A DNA stretch of 64,000 nucleotides from Tessaracoccus lacteus (lineage in GTDB: Bacteria > Actinomycetota > Actinomycetes > Propionibacteriales > Propionibacteriaceae), in contig NZ_CP123967.1 of assembly GCF_029917005.1 (NCBI RefSeq), positions 248,001 to 312,000 on the forward strand. The letters are read 5' to 3'. The notes below the pieces were generated by a model, which saw only the letters and a list, made by a program, of their open reading frames with translations, was not told the origin of the DNA and made no database searches. The number at the start of each line of letters is the position of its first letter. Within the stretch, counting starts at the first letter, position 1. Both the position numbers and the translations under genes were made by a program. Below, piece by piece: positions 52,479-60,380 of the stretch.

Positions 52479-53990
52479 TCAGGCCTTCTCGATGTTGTAC
52501 ACGTAGAACTGCGAGTTCAGGCCGTTGACGGGGAAGCCCGTGACGTCGGAGGAGGCGACGACGATCTGCGGGTAGAGGTACAGCCAGTTGCTGGCGGCCT
52601 CGGTCGCGATGATCTCGTTGGCCTTCTTCAGGTCCTCGGTCTGCTCGTCGGTGGTCTCAGCCTGCTCAGCGGAGGCGACGAGCTCCTGGACCTCGGCGTT
52701 GTCGTAGCCCCAGTAGAAGTCGGGGTTGGCGTACCAGACGACGTCGCGGTCGTTGACGTGCTCCTGCAGCGTCGCCTCGAAGTCCAGGTTCTGGTAGACG
52801 TCGGTGTACCACTCGTCGGCGGTGATGACCTTGATGTCGACGGTGATGCCGACCTTCGCCAGCTCGGACTGCAGGAACTCGGCGACCGCGGGGTGCGGGT
52901 CGTAGTTCGGGGTCGAGAGGGTAAAGGAGAACCCGTCGGCCAGGCCGGCCTCGGAGAGCAGCTGCTTGGACAGCTCGGGGTCGTACGGGTTCAGCGAGGT
53001 GAGGTCCTCGTACCAGGGGTCGGTGGGGGGAACCATCGAGCCGATCAGGGTGCCGCGGCCGTCCCAGATGGCGTCGAGGAGCTTCTCGCGGTCGACGGCG
53101 GAGTAGATGGCGCGGCGGACGCGGGAGTCGTCGAACGGGGCGACGCGGTCGTTGAAGGCCAGCAGCTCCTTGGTGGTGGAGGTGCCCTCGGAGATCGTGA
53201 AGTCCTCGTTGTTCTCGAACTGGGTCAGCGAGTCGGGGCTCTGGATGCTGGTGATCAGGTCGATCTCGCCGGTCAGCAGCGCGTTGGACTCGGCGCTCGC
53301 GTCGGTGAAGTAGTGGAAGGTCACGCGGCCGTTCTTGGCCGGGTCGCCCCAGTAGTCGTCGTTGCGGACGAGGCTGAGCGTGCTGCCGCGCTGCCACTCA
53401 TCGAACGAGTAGGGGCCGGTGCCGTCGGCGTCGGTCTTGGCGTCGGCGAGGTCAGGGTTCACGATCCACACGTAGGCCATCAGGTAAGGGAACGAGATGG
53501 AGCGCTGCGAGAGGGTGAAGGTGACGGTGGAGTCGTCGGTGGCCTCGACGTCGGAGACGACGGCGTAGCTGGACTTGCGCGCCGCCTGGGAGTCGTCGGC
53601 CGTGACGCGCTCGAAGCTGGAGACGACATCGTCGGCCGTCAGCTCCTTGCCGGAGTGGAACTTCACACCGTCGCGGAGGGTGAAGGTGTAGGTGAGGCCG
53701 TCGTCGCTGACCGAGTAGTCCTCGGCGAGGAGCGGGGTGACGGAGCCGTCGTCGTCGAGCTTCATCAGCGACTCGTAGACGTTGCCGCTGAACGCCTCGG
53801 TGACGCCCTGGCCGCCGGCGTCGACGTTGCTCAGGTTGCTCGGCTCGTACAGCGACCCGACCTCGATCGAGGCGGCCGTGTCGGCGGACGCGGCGGTCGT
53901 CGCGTCGCCGGTTCCTCCGCCGGCGCAGCCCGTCAGCAACAGGCCAGCGGCCAGTATTCCTGCGAGCGATGGGGCGAGGCGGAGTCTCAT
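52479..53990 (-). CDS. dppA: Peptide ABC transporter substrate-binding lipoprotein (DppA-type)
   Basis: A 503-residue SBP_bac_5 protein. The lipoprotein signal has lipobox 'LLTGC' (Cys22). 'YTFTLRDGVKFHSGKELTADDVVSSFERV' (in pieces) is the family signature, and 'GTGPYSFDEW', 'VRRAIYSAVDREKLLDAIWDG' follow. It captures a peptide or another cationic or sugar ligand (the class is broad, including nickel and glycosides) for the DppBCDF-like system. First gene of the operon; the 160 bp upstream of it have no clear -35/-10. Confidence 0.92.
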   Translation of the reverse strand: MRLRLAPSLAGILAAGLLLTGCAGGGTGDATTAASADTAASIEVGSLYEPSNLSNVDAGGQGVTEAFSGNVYESLMKLDDDGSVTPLLAEDYSVSDDGLTYTFTLRDGVKFHSGKELTADDVVSSFERVTADDSQAARKSSYAVVSDVEATDDSTVTFTLSQRSISFPYLMAYVWIVNPDLADAKTDADGTGPYSFDEWQRGSTLSLVRNDDYWGDPAKNGRVTFHYFTDASAESNALLTGEIDLITSIQSPDSLTQFENNEDFTISEGTSTTKELLAFNDRVAPFDDSRVRRAIYSAVDREKLLDAIWDGRGTLIGSMVPPTDPWYEDLTSLNPYDPELSKQLLSEAGLADGFSFTLSTPNYDPHPAVAEFLQSELAKVGITVDIKVITADEWYTDVYQNLDFEATLQEHVNDRDVVWYANPDFYWGYDNAEVQELVASAEQAETTDEQTEDLKKANEIIATEAASNWLYLYPQIVVASSDVTGFPVNGLNSQFYVYNIEKA

Positions 53991-54151
53991 GTCACGTCCT
54001 TTGGTCGGGGCTGGCGCCGGGTGGCGTCAACGCCTGACAACCACCGGAGCGCCAGATTGATTCCCGTTTTGTGGAGCTTTTTTGTCGGGCGCCCTGTGAA
54101 GCGACCCCTGTGTCGCTATTCTTCTCCGCTGCGCGCTGGGTCCGCACCGGC

Positions 54152-54583
54152 TCAGTCCTCCGACAGGCCCATGGTCACGGGCGTGCCGGCCTCGACGGTG
54201 CGGGAGACGGTGCAGAGGCGGTCGTGGGAGTCCTGGACGGAGCGCTCGAGGATGCGTCGGGCGCGGTCTCCGTCCTCGCCCTCGGGGAAGCGGATCGTGA
54301 AGGTCACGTCGATGGCGTCGAGCCGGTTGCCGGACTCATCCTTCACACGGTCTGCGGTGATGGTGGTCGTGAACACGTCGGGCTCGGCGCGACGGTGGGT
54401 GAGCATGTCGACGTCGATGGCCGAGCAGCCCGCGATCGCGGCCATCATCAGCTCAACGGGGGTGAACTCGTCGGTCTGGCCGGTCCCGATCGGCAGCGTG
54501 CCGCCCCGGGAGTTGGTCGCCTCGTAGTGCAGCGGGCCGAGTCGATCCAGCGTCACCTCGGTGGGGTTGCGGGTCTCGGACAT
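54152..54583 (-). CDS. OsmC-family peroxiredoxin-like protein
   Basis: A 143-residue OsmC/Ohr-fold protein. Both redox cysteines are present: Cys53 in 'MAAIAGCSAIDVDML' and Cys124 in 'HDRLCTVSRTVE'. 'DEFTPVELM' is the usual pre-active-site motif. These homodimers reduce organic hydroperoxides using thiols, a good fit with a mycothiol-making cell. AGGAGG lies four bases before the ATG at 54583; a longer frame is rejected. Confidence 0.92.
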   Translation of the reverse strand: MSETRNPTEVTLDRLGPLHYEATNSRGGTLPIGTGQTDEFTPVELMMAAIAGCSAIDVDMLTHRRAEPDVFTTTITADRVKDESGNRLDAIDVTFTIRFPEGEDGDRARRILERSVQDSHDRLCTVSRTVEAGTPVTMGLSED

Positions 54584-54966
54584 GGATCCTCCTTGGGTTG
54601 TGAGACCCCACCTTAGGGCGGGTGTGGAGAAGGCAGCGCCCATCAGGTATCCGGACGTGAGGGTTACCGGGCCTAGCCCGAGCTCTGGGGTCGTTCCGCC
54701 CGGAGCCTCCGCACGCCCGTCGCACCTGTCCGTGCACAACTATGCCCAGAGCGGCAGTGTTGCTCCTATGTTGCAGGGCCGGCGGAATGCGCATTGTTGT
54801 GTGCACGACACTCCGGTCGGGACACGTCGGGACACGGACCGGTCGGGAGACGAGTGCGGGCCGGGCGCGCCGACGTCGCGCGGGCACCCTTCGCACGGGC
54901 GCGCAACCCGTCGGGCGCGGATGGACGAGGACCTGGGCGTCCGACATGCCGGGCTAGCATCGCGGC
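54584..54966. other. Intergenic region without a recognised gene
   Basis: A 383-bp gap between divergent osmC-like and ilvE genes. No open frame here has a recognisable domain or a ribosome binding site, and I see none of the four repeat families. It must hold the promoters of both genes, but no clear boxes stand out. Confidence 0.6.
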
Positions 54967-56043
54967 ATGGCTGAGTTCTCCCTCACGCGCACCACGCATC
55001 CCACCTCCCCGGCGGTCCGTCAGGCCGCCCTCGCCGACCCCGGTTTCGGGCGCCACTACGTCGATCACATGGTGGTGATCGACTACGTGGAAGGTGACGG
55101 TTGGCAGGACCCCCGGATCCTCCCGATGAGCGACTGGTCGCTGCACCCCGCGGCTGCCGTCCTGCACTACGGGCAGGAGATCTTCGAGGGCCTCAAGGCA
55201 TATCGTCGTGACGACGACTCCATCTGGCTCTTCCGCCCGGACCGCAACGCTGCCCGCTTTGTGAACTCCGCGAGGCGTCTCGGGATGGCCGAGCTGCCCG
55301 AGGACGTCTTTGTTGAGGCCGTCGAGCGCATCGTCGCCCTCGAGCGCGACTGGGTCCCCGCCGGCGAGAACGAGCAGAGCCTCTACATCCGCCCGTTCAT
55401 GATCGCCAGCGAGGCGCTGCTCGGCGTCCGCGAGGCGAAGTCCTACCGCTTCTCCGTCATCTGCACCCCCGTCGGCCCGTACTACTCGGAGCCCGTCAAG
55501 CTGTGGATCACGCCGAACTATACGCGCGCGGCTATCGGCGGCACGGGTGAGGCCAAGTGCGGCGGCAACTACGCCGCGAGCCTCGTCGCGACCGAGGAGG
55601 CCTACGCAAACGGCTGCGGCCAGGTGCTGTGGACCGACGGTGCCGAGCACAAGTGGGTCGAGGAGTGCGGCACGATGAACGTCATGTTCGTCACCGCCGA
55701 CGGGGAGCTGTTGACCCCGTCGCTCGGCTCGATCCTCCCAGGCGTCACGCGCGACTCGATCCTCAAGCTGGCCGACGCCCACGGTCTGAAGGCCGTCGAG
55801 CGCCCCATCTCCGTCGACGAGGTGCTCGACGGGGTCGAGTCGGGCCAGATCACGGAGGTCTTCGCGTGCGGCACGGCGGCCGTCGTGACGCCGATCGTCG
55901 GCTTCAACTCGCCCCAGCGCGGCGTCGCGGTCGTCGGCGACGGGCAGCCCGGCCCGAAGACCGAGGAGATCCGTCGCCACCTGGTAGACATCCAGTTCGG
56001 CCGCGCCGAGGACACCTTCGGCTGGACGCGCAAGGTCTGCTGA
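54967..56043 (+). CDS. ilvE: Branched-chain amino-acid aminotransferase
   Basis: A 358-residue class IV PLP aminotransferase that interconverts leucine, isoleucine and valine with their 2-oxo acids. 'HYGQEIFEGLKAYR' at 67-80 and the PLP lysine Lys197 in 'GEAKCGGNYAAS' are diagnostic, with 'EECGTMNVMFV' and 'PSLGSILPGVTRDSIL' following. The length and 'GTGEAKCGGNYA' match the IlvE group common in actinobacteria and eukaryotes. No ribosome binding site is obvious before the ATG, so the mRNA may be leaderless. It is monocistronic; element B4 follows. Confidence 0.95.
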   Translation: MAEFSLTRTTHPTSPAVRQAALADPGFGRHYVDHMVVIDYVEGDGWQDPRILPMSDWSLHPAAAVLHYGQEIFEGLKAYRRDDDSIWLFRPDRNAARFVNSARRLGMAELPEDVFVEAVERIVALERDWVPAGENEQSLYIRPFMIASEALLGVREAKSYRFSVICTPVGPYYSEPVKLWITPNYTRAAIGGTGEAKCGGNYAASLVATEEAYANGCGQVLWTDGAEHKWVEECGTMNVMFVTADGELLTPSLGSILPGVTRDSILKLADAHGLKAVERPISVDEVLDGVESGQITEVFACGTAAVVTPIVGFNSPQRGVAVVGDGQPGPKTEEIRRHLVDIQFGRAEDTFGWTRKVC

Positions 56044-56085
56044 CCCCGCTCCGTGGCCGACCTCGCCGTCGGCCCCTGGGGCCCG

Positions 56086-56170
56086 GATGAGCACGACACA
56101 CTTCTCATCGCGACGGGGAACGTTCACATGGGCGTTTTTCGACGATGACAAGTGTGTCGTGCTCATCGCG
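56086..56170. repeat. Repeat family B, copy B4
   Basis: 85 bp with the longest terminal inverted repeat of the four copies: GATGAGCACGACACACTT at the left and AAGTGTGTCGTGCTCATC at the right, perfect over 18 bp. It lies between the ilvE stop and the monooxygenase promoter and could fold as a terminator-like hairpin, though without a T-run. Confidence 0.9.
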
Positions 56171-56200
56171 TCTCTACTGACCCCGGGCTGCCGCGTCACC

Positions 56201-56229
56201 GGAATAGTTGAACAGTCAACAATGTTGTA
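56201..56229 (+). promoter_or_regulatory. Shared operator/promoter motif, copy 1
   Basis: GGAATAGTTGAACAGTCAAC followed by AATGTTGTA, 28 bp before the monooxygenase ATG. It matches the motif at 57848-57876 at 23 of 29 positions. The core is the inverted repeat GTTGA-N4-TCAAC. Confidence 0.8.
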
Positions 56230-56257
56230 GGCTGGTGACACCTTGAAGGAGGTCACC

Positions 56258-57412
56258 ATGCAGTTCGGCATCTTCAGCGTCGGCGACATCACCACCGACC
56301 CGACCACCGGTCGCACGCCCACCGAGCATGAGCGCATCAAGGCGACCGTCGCGATCGCGAAGAAGGCCGAGGAGGTCGGGCTCGACGTCGTCGCCGTCGG
56401 CCAGCACCACAACCCGCCGTTCGTCGCCAGCTCCCCGACGACGACGCTGGCCTACATCGGCGCCCAGACCGAGCGCATCATCCTGTCGACGGCCACCACG
56501 CTGATCACCACCACGGACCCGGTGCGCATCGCGGAGGACTACGCCACGCTGCAGCACCTCGTCGACGGACGCATGGACCTCACGATGGGCCGCGGCAACA
56601 CCGGCCCGGTGTACCCCTGGTTCGGCAAGGACATCCGCGACGGCATCGCGCTGGCGGTCGAGAACTACGCGCTGCTGCACGAGTTGTGGCACAGCGAGGT
56701 CGTGAACTGGGAGGGCAAGCACCGCACCCCGCTGCACGGCTTCACCGCGACCCCGCGGCCGCTCGACGGGGTGGCCCCGTTCGTGTGGCACGGCTCGATC
56801 CGCTCTCCCGAGATCGCCGAGCAGGCCGCCTACTACGGCGACGGCTTCTTCCACAACAACATCTTCTGGCCGCCGAGCCACACGCGTCGCATGGTCGACC
56901 TCTACCGCCGGCGCTTCGAGCACTACGGCCACGGCTCCGCCGACCAGGCGATCGTCGGCCTCGGCGGGCAGGTGTTCATGCGGAAGAACTCGCAGGACGC
57001 CGTCCGCGAGTTCCGCCCCTACTTCGACCACGCCCCCGTCTACGGCGGCGGCCCGACGCTGGAGGAGTTCGCGAAGGAGACCCCGCTGACCGTCGGGTCG
57101 CCCGAGCAGGTCGTCGAGCGCGTGCTCGGCTTCCGCGACTACGCGGGTGACTACCAGCGCCAGCTCTTCCTGATGGACCACGCCGGACTGCCGCTCAAGA
57201 CCGTCCTCGAGCAACTCGACCTGCTCGGCGAGGAGGTTGTGCCGGTGCTGCGCAGGGAGTTCGACGCGCTGCGCCCCGCGCACGTGCCGGACGGCCCGAC
57301 GCATGCCGCCCGGGTCGCCGCCGCCGGCGGCCCCAAGGCGGCGGGCGAGCAGGTCGAGCCCTCCGTCGACAAGTGGACCGGCACCCGCGCGGAGGACACC
57401 AACCGTCTCTGA
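56258..57412 (+). CDS. LLM-class flavin-dependent monooxygenase (CE1758-like)
   Basis: A 384-residue luciferase-like TIM barrel. 'MQFGIFSVGDITTDPTTGR' at the start, 'VGQHHNPPF', 'STATTLITTTDPVRIAEDYATLQHL' (in pieces) and 'RMDLTMGRGNTGPVYPWFG' place it in the LLM group that works with a partner FMN reductase (CE1758/CE1759 type). It would oxygenate an unknown substrate using FMNH2 and O2. AAGGAGG lies six bases before the ATG at 56258; an earlier in-frame start has none. The partner reductase lies 500 bp downstream under an identical control motif. Confidence 0.9.
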   Translation: MQFGIFSVGDITTDPTTGRTPTEHERIKATVAIAKKAEEVGLDVVAVGQHHNPPFVASSPTTTLAYIGAQTERIILSTATTLITTTDPVRIAEDYATLQHLVDGRMDLTMGRGNTGPVYPWFGKDIRDGIALAVENYALLHELWHSEVVNWEGKHRTPLHGFTATPRPLDGVAPFVWHGSIRSPEIAEQAAYYGDGFFHNNIFWPPSHTRRMVDLYRRRFEHYGHGSADQAIVGLGGQVFMRKNSQDAVREFRPYFDHAPVYGGGPTLEEFAKETPLTVGSPEQVVERVLGFRDYAGDYQRQLFLMDHAGLPLKTVLEQLDLLGEEVVPVLRREFDALRPAHVPDGPTHAARVAAAGGPKAAGEQVEPSVDKWTGTRAEDTNRL

Positions 57413-57552
57413 CCGTCGGGCGCCGACCACCCGATGTCGCGGGAGCCGCAGGGCGGGTCGGCCCACCTCGGCTCTGCGGACCTCCGGCCGGGTCAACCGG
57501 GTGACGCTGCATCGCGCGTGTGAGTCGGCGCACGGCGTCCCGCGCCGCTCAC

Positions 57553-57616
57553 GAAAAGCGGGCAGTGGTCGATTCTGGTTACCCGACCGGGGAGAATCGA
57601 CCACTGCCCGCTTTTC
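57553..57616. repeat. Repeat family C, 24-bp perfect hairpin
   Basis: Left arm 57553-57576 (GAAAAGCGGGCAGTGG, TCGATTCT) is the exact reverse complement of right arm 57593-57616, around a 16-base loop. A second, partial copy follows at 57641-57700 (GATTCTCG, GGGGAGAATCGGGCACTGG, TCGATTTTCGAC). The elements resemble the pair at 45.8 kb. They fill much of the 499-bp gap 57413-57911, which has no gene. Confidence 0.9.
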
Positions 57617-57847
57617 TGCGGGGTGGGGGATGGTGGGCGTTGAACGATTCTCGTCACCGAACCGGGGAGAATCGGGCACTGGTCGATTTTCGACGGTGGA
57701 TGTCACCCGGCGCGCGCCTCGAGGCGTGTGGGGGCATGTCGCGAATATGGCTGCGACGCTGGTGCGGGGATGGCGAGACGGGTGGCGACGCTGGTTCGGG
57801 GATGGCGAGACGGGGCGTGCGAAGTGTGCCGGAACGCGGACGGACCT

Positions 57848-57876
57848 GGAATGATTGAATGGTCAATTATGTTGTA
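57848..57876 (+). promoter_or_regulatory. Shared operator/promoter motif, copy 2
   Basis: GGAATGATTGAATGGTCAAT followed by TATGTTGTA, 35 bp before the reductase ATG. The core inverted repeat is ATTGA-N4-TCAAT. Compared with copy 1 both outer bases change together (G..C to A..T), keeping the symmetry, which is the pattern of a protein-binding site. Confidence 0.8.
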
Positions 57877-57911
57877 CAGTGGTGGACGCAGACCAAAGTG
57901 AGGAGTCAACC

Positions 57912-58505
57912 ATGGCCAACATCGTCGTGATCTCCGGCGGGCTCGGATCACCCTCGAGCACCCGGGTGCTGGGTGACGACATCGTCGTCCAGCTGACCGA
58001 CGCCCTGGCGCTGCGCGGTGAGGGCCTCGAGGCAAGGGTCGTCGAACTCCGCGAGCTCGGGCATCCCATCGTCGACGCCATGCTCACGGGTTTCCCGACG
58101 GGGGAACTGGCCGCCGTCGTCGAGTCCGTCGCCTCCGCCGACGCGCTGGTCGTCGTCTCCCCGACGTTCTCCGCGTCAATCAGCGGTCTCGTGAAGAGCT
58201 TCTTCGACATCCTCGAGCCCGACACCCTGCGCGGCAAGCCCGTCCTGATGGCCGCGACCGGCGGCACGGAGCGCCACTCGCTCATGCTGGAGTTCGCGAT
58301 GCGACCGCTGCTCAGCTACCTCGGCGCGGTCCCCGTGCGCACCGCGATCTTCGCCGCCACGGCCGACTTCGGTGGCCCCGGCGCCACCTCCCTGAGCCAT
58401 CGCGTCGCCACCGGCGCCGACGAGCTGGCCGACGCCCTCGCCCACACCGTCCCGCGCCCGGCCGACGACGGGTTCGTCGAATTCGCGACCCTGCTGGGAC
58501 GATGA
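57912..58505 (+). CDS. NAD(P)H-dependent FMN reductase (CE1759-like)
   Basis: A 197-residue flavodoxin-like reductase. 'VISGGLGSPSSTRVLGDDI' is the FMN phosphate loop, 'VVVSPTFSASISGLVKSFFDIL' the flavin-binding YxxxxxG-like segment and 'LMAATGGTERHSLMLEFAMRPLLSYLGA' (in pieces) a hallmark of the LLM-partnered family. It supplies FMNH2 to the monooxygenase. The start at 57912 has GAGGAG about eight bases upstream and follows the shared operator. Its stop overlaps the mshB start (ATGA), so mshB may be transcribed from the same promoter. Confidence 0.9.
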   Translation: MANIVVISGGLGSPSSTRVLGDDIVVQLTDALALRGEGLEARVVELRELGHPIVDAMLTGFPTGELAAVVESVASADALVVVSPTFSASISGLVKSFFDILEPDTLRGKPVLMAATGGTERHSLMLEFAMRPLLSYLGAVPVRTAIFAATADFGGPGATSLSHRVATGADELADALAHTVPRPADDGFVEFATLLGR

Positions 58506-59401
58506 ACACCGTGACAGCACCCGACCGCCGCCTCCTCCTCGTCCACGCGCACCCCGACGACGAGTCCAGCCAGTCGTCAGCGACCATGGCCCGCTACGTC
58601 GCCGAGGGCGCCCAGGTCACCCTCGTGACCTGCACGCTGGGGGAACTCGGCGAGATACTCGTGCCCGAGTGGACGCACTTCTCGCCCGCGGAGCTCGGCG
58701 CCCACCGCCAGGAGGAGATCCGCACGGCCCTGGCGGAGATCGGCGTCACCGACCACCTCTACCTCGGCGGGGCCGGCCGCTACCACGACTCGGGCATGAC
58801 ACACGACGAGAGCGGCCGTGTCGTCGCGCCACCCGAGCGCCAGCCCAACGCCTTCTGGGACGCGGATCTGCTCGAGGCGGCCGACCACCTCGTCGAGGTC
58901 ATCCGTTCGCGCCGCCCGCAGGTGGTCAGCACCTACGACCCGTTCGGCAACTACGGCCACCCCGACCACGTGATGGCCCACCGCGTCGCGATGTACGCCT
59001 GCACGCTCGCCAGCGCACCGGCCCACCGGCCGGACCTGGGCGAACCCTGGCAGGTCGAGCGCGTCCTGTGGAACACGCACAACACCGCGCGCTGGGCCGA
59101 GGCGTACGCGGTCGCCCGCGAGCGGGGCCTCGAGCTGTGGCCCGAGCGTGAGGTCGATCCCGACGACGTCGGCCCCGACCCGGATCGCATCGTCGCCGTC
59201 ATCGAGACCGCGCCCTGGCTGGAGGTCTGCCGCGCCGCGCTGGCGTCGCACCGCAGCCAGGTCAACACCGAGGACGACTTCTGGCAGTTCTACCGGATCA
59301 TGCAGGAGCTCCCGGGGGCGGGAGAGGCGTATCTCCTGGCCGCAGGCCGGCCCTTCCCGGCCTCCGACGTGCCTGCGTCGGACCTGTTCGCGGGGCTCTG
59401 A
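58502..59401 (+). CDS. mshB: Mycothiol biosynthesis deacetylase MshB
   Basis: A 299-residue zinc-dependent LmbE/PIG-L deacetylase that removes the acetyl group from GlcNAc-inositol, the second chemical step to mycothiol. 'VHAHPDDES' gives zinc ligands His17 and Asp20 with Asp19 as base, and 'GNYGHPDHV' gives His156. 'TLVTCTLGELGEI' and the C-terminal 'EDDFWQF' are MshB/Mca features; the length favours MshB, but Mca (the conjugate amidase) cannot be wholly excluded. Its coupling to an FMN reductase suggests induction under electrophile or oxidative stress. Confidence 0.88.
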   Translation: MNTVTAPDRRLLLVHAHPDDESSQSSATMARYVAEGAQVTLVTCTLGELGEILVPEWTHFSPAELGAHRQEEIRTALAEIGVTDHLYLGGAGRYHDSGMTHDESGRVVAPPERQPNAFWDADLLEAADHLVEVIRSRRPQVVSTYDPFGNYGHPDHVMAHRVAMYACTLASAPAHRPDLGEPWQVERVLWNTHNTARWAEAYAVARERGLELWPEREVDPDDVGPDPDRIVAVIETAPWLEVCRAALASHRSQVNTEDDFWQFYRIMQELPGAGEAYLLAAGRPFPASDVPASDLFAGL

Positions 59402-59746
59402 AGTCAAGCCGACGGGGTGACTCCGGGCGAGCTGGCCGGCTGCCGCGTCGCCCCGGTGCCCTCAGGACCGCCGGGAGACCGGGGCCCGGCGACGACCATC
59501 CTGGGGCGTGTCGGTGATCATCTGCGGTCCTCTTCCGGGTCGCGTGACTTTCGGCACATGCTAGAGGTGCTTCCACACCTGGAGAGGCCCGTATCGCGGG
59601 CCGTGCCGTCGAGCGGCCAACCAGGTGCTCCGGAGGGCGGAACGGCCTGTCAGGTGGCTATCCTCGGTCCGGCCTCGTCGCCGACGAGAAGCCGACGTCT
59701 GGGTCGGGCAGCCGACGCTGACCGGCTGCGTGGACTGACCCAGCGC
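59402..59746. other. Intergenic region without a recognised gene
   Basis: A 345-bp gap between convergent mshB and the HAD gene. A short inverted repeat (GGCCCG-TATCG-CGGGCC) lies at about 59586-59602 but has no T-run. Open frames crossing the gap show no domain. Confidence 0.55.
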
Positions 59747-60376
59747 TCAGGCGAGCCCGAGGATCGGCCGCAGGTCGTCGAGCGAGGACACGCTGTAGTC
59801 CGCGTCGTCGTCGACGGGGGACTCCGCCGACTCGAGCGTCGCGGAGGCCATGCCGGCTCGGCGCGCGGCCAGCGCGTCGATCGGCCGGTCCCCGACGCTC
59901 AGGCACGACCCGGCCTCGAGCCGGTGCCGCCCCAGCAGGGCCAGGTGCATCGATGGGTCGGGCTTGCGCGGGAACCCATCGGAGGTGGAGATCAGGTCGT
60001 CGACGGCGAGCCCGAGGCCGCCGATGAGCGTCATCGCCGAGGTCCGGTCGCGGTGCGTCACCACGAGGTTCAGCACGCCGGCGACGGCCAGGTCGCGCAG
60101 CAGCTCCCGCGCACCCGGCATCGCCGGCGCGGGGTGCTCCTCCCAGTGACGCTTGAGCGCCGCGTTCGCTGCCTCGAACTCCGCCGCCGGGATCCCGAAC
60201 CGACCGGCCAGCGCCGTGACGGCCTCGGAGGTGGAGCGCCTTGTCAGCCGCGCGACCTCCGCCTCGTCGACCGTCTCCCCGTGTGCCGCGACCACGGCCG
60301 CGAACGCGCGGTCGAGGGCCGGGTAGGTGTCGACGAGCGTCCCTCCCAGGTCCCAGACGACCGCGCGCCTCAGCAT
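59747..60376 (-). CDS. HAD-superfamily hydrolase (subfamily IA) with altered DxD motif
   Basis: A 209-residue HAD protein. Motif I reads 'VVWDLGGTLVDTYP': nucleophile Asp9 is present, but the general acid normally at Asp11 is Gly. A helical cap covers about 18-85, motif II is in 'LVVTHRDR' (Thr), motif III Lys in 'RKPDPSMH' and motif IV in 'CLSVGDRPIDALAA'. Loss of the second Asp slows phosphomonoesterase turnover in studied HADs, so it may be a weak or different enzyme. It starts five bases after the NCS1 permease stop and is probably its operon partner. Confidence 0.85.
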   Translation of the reverse strand: MLRRAVVWDLGGTLVDTYPALDRAFAAVVAAHGETVDEAEVARLTRRSTSEAVTALAGRFGIPAAEFEAANAALKRHWEEHPAPAMPGARELLRDLAVAGVLNLVVTHRDRTSAMTLIGGLGLAVDDLISTSDGFPRKPDPSMHLALLGRHRLEAGSCLSVGDRPIDALAARRAGMASATLESAESPVDDDADYSVSSLDDLRPILGLA

Positions 60377-60380
60377 CGGA

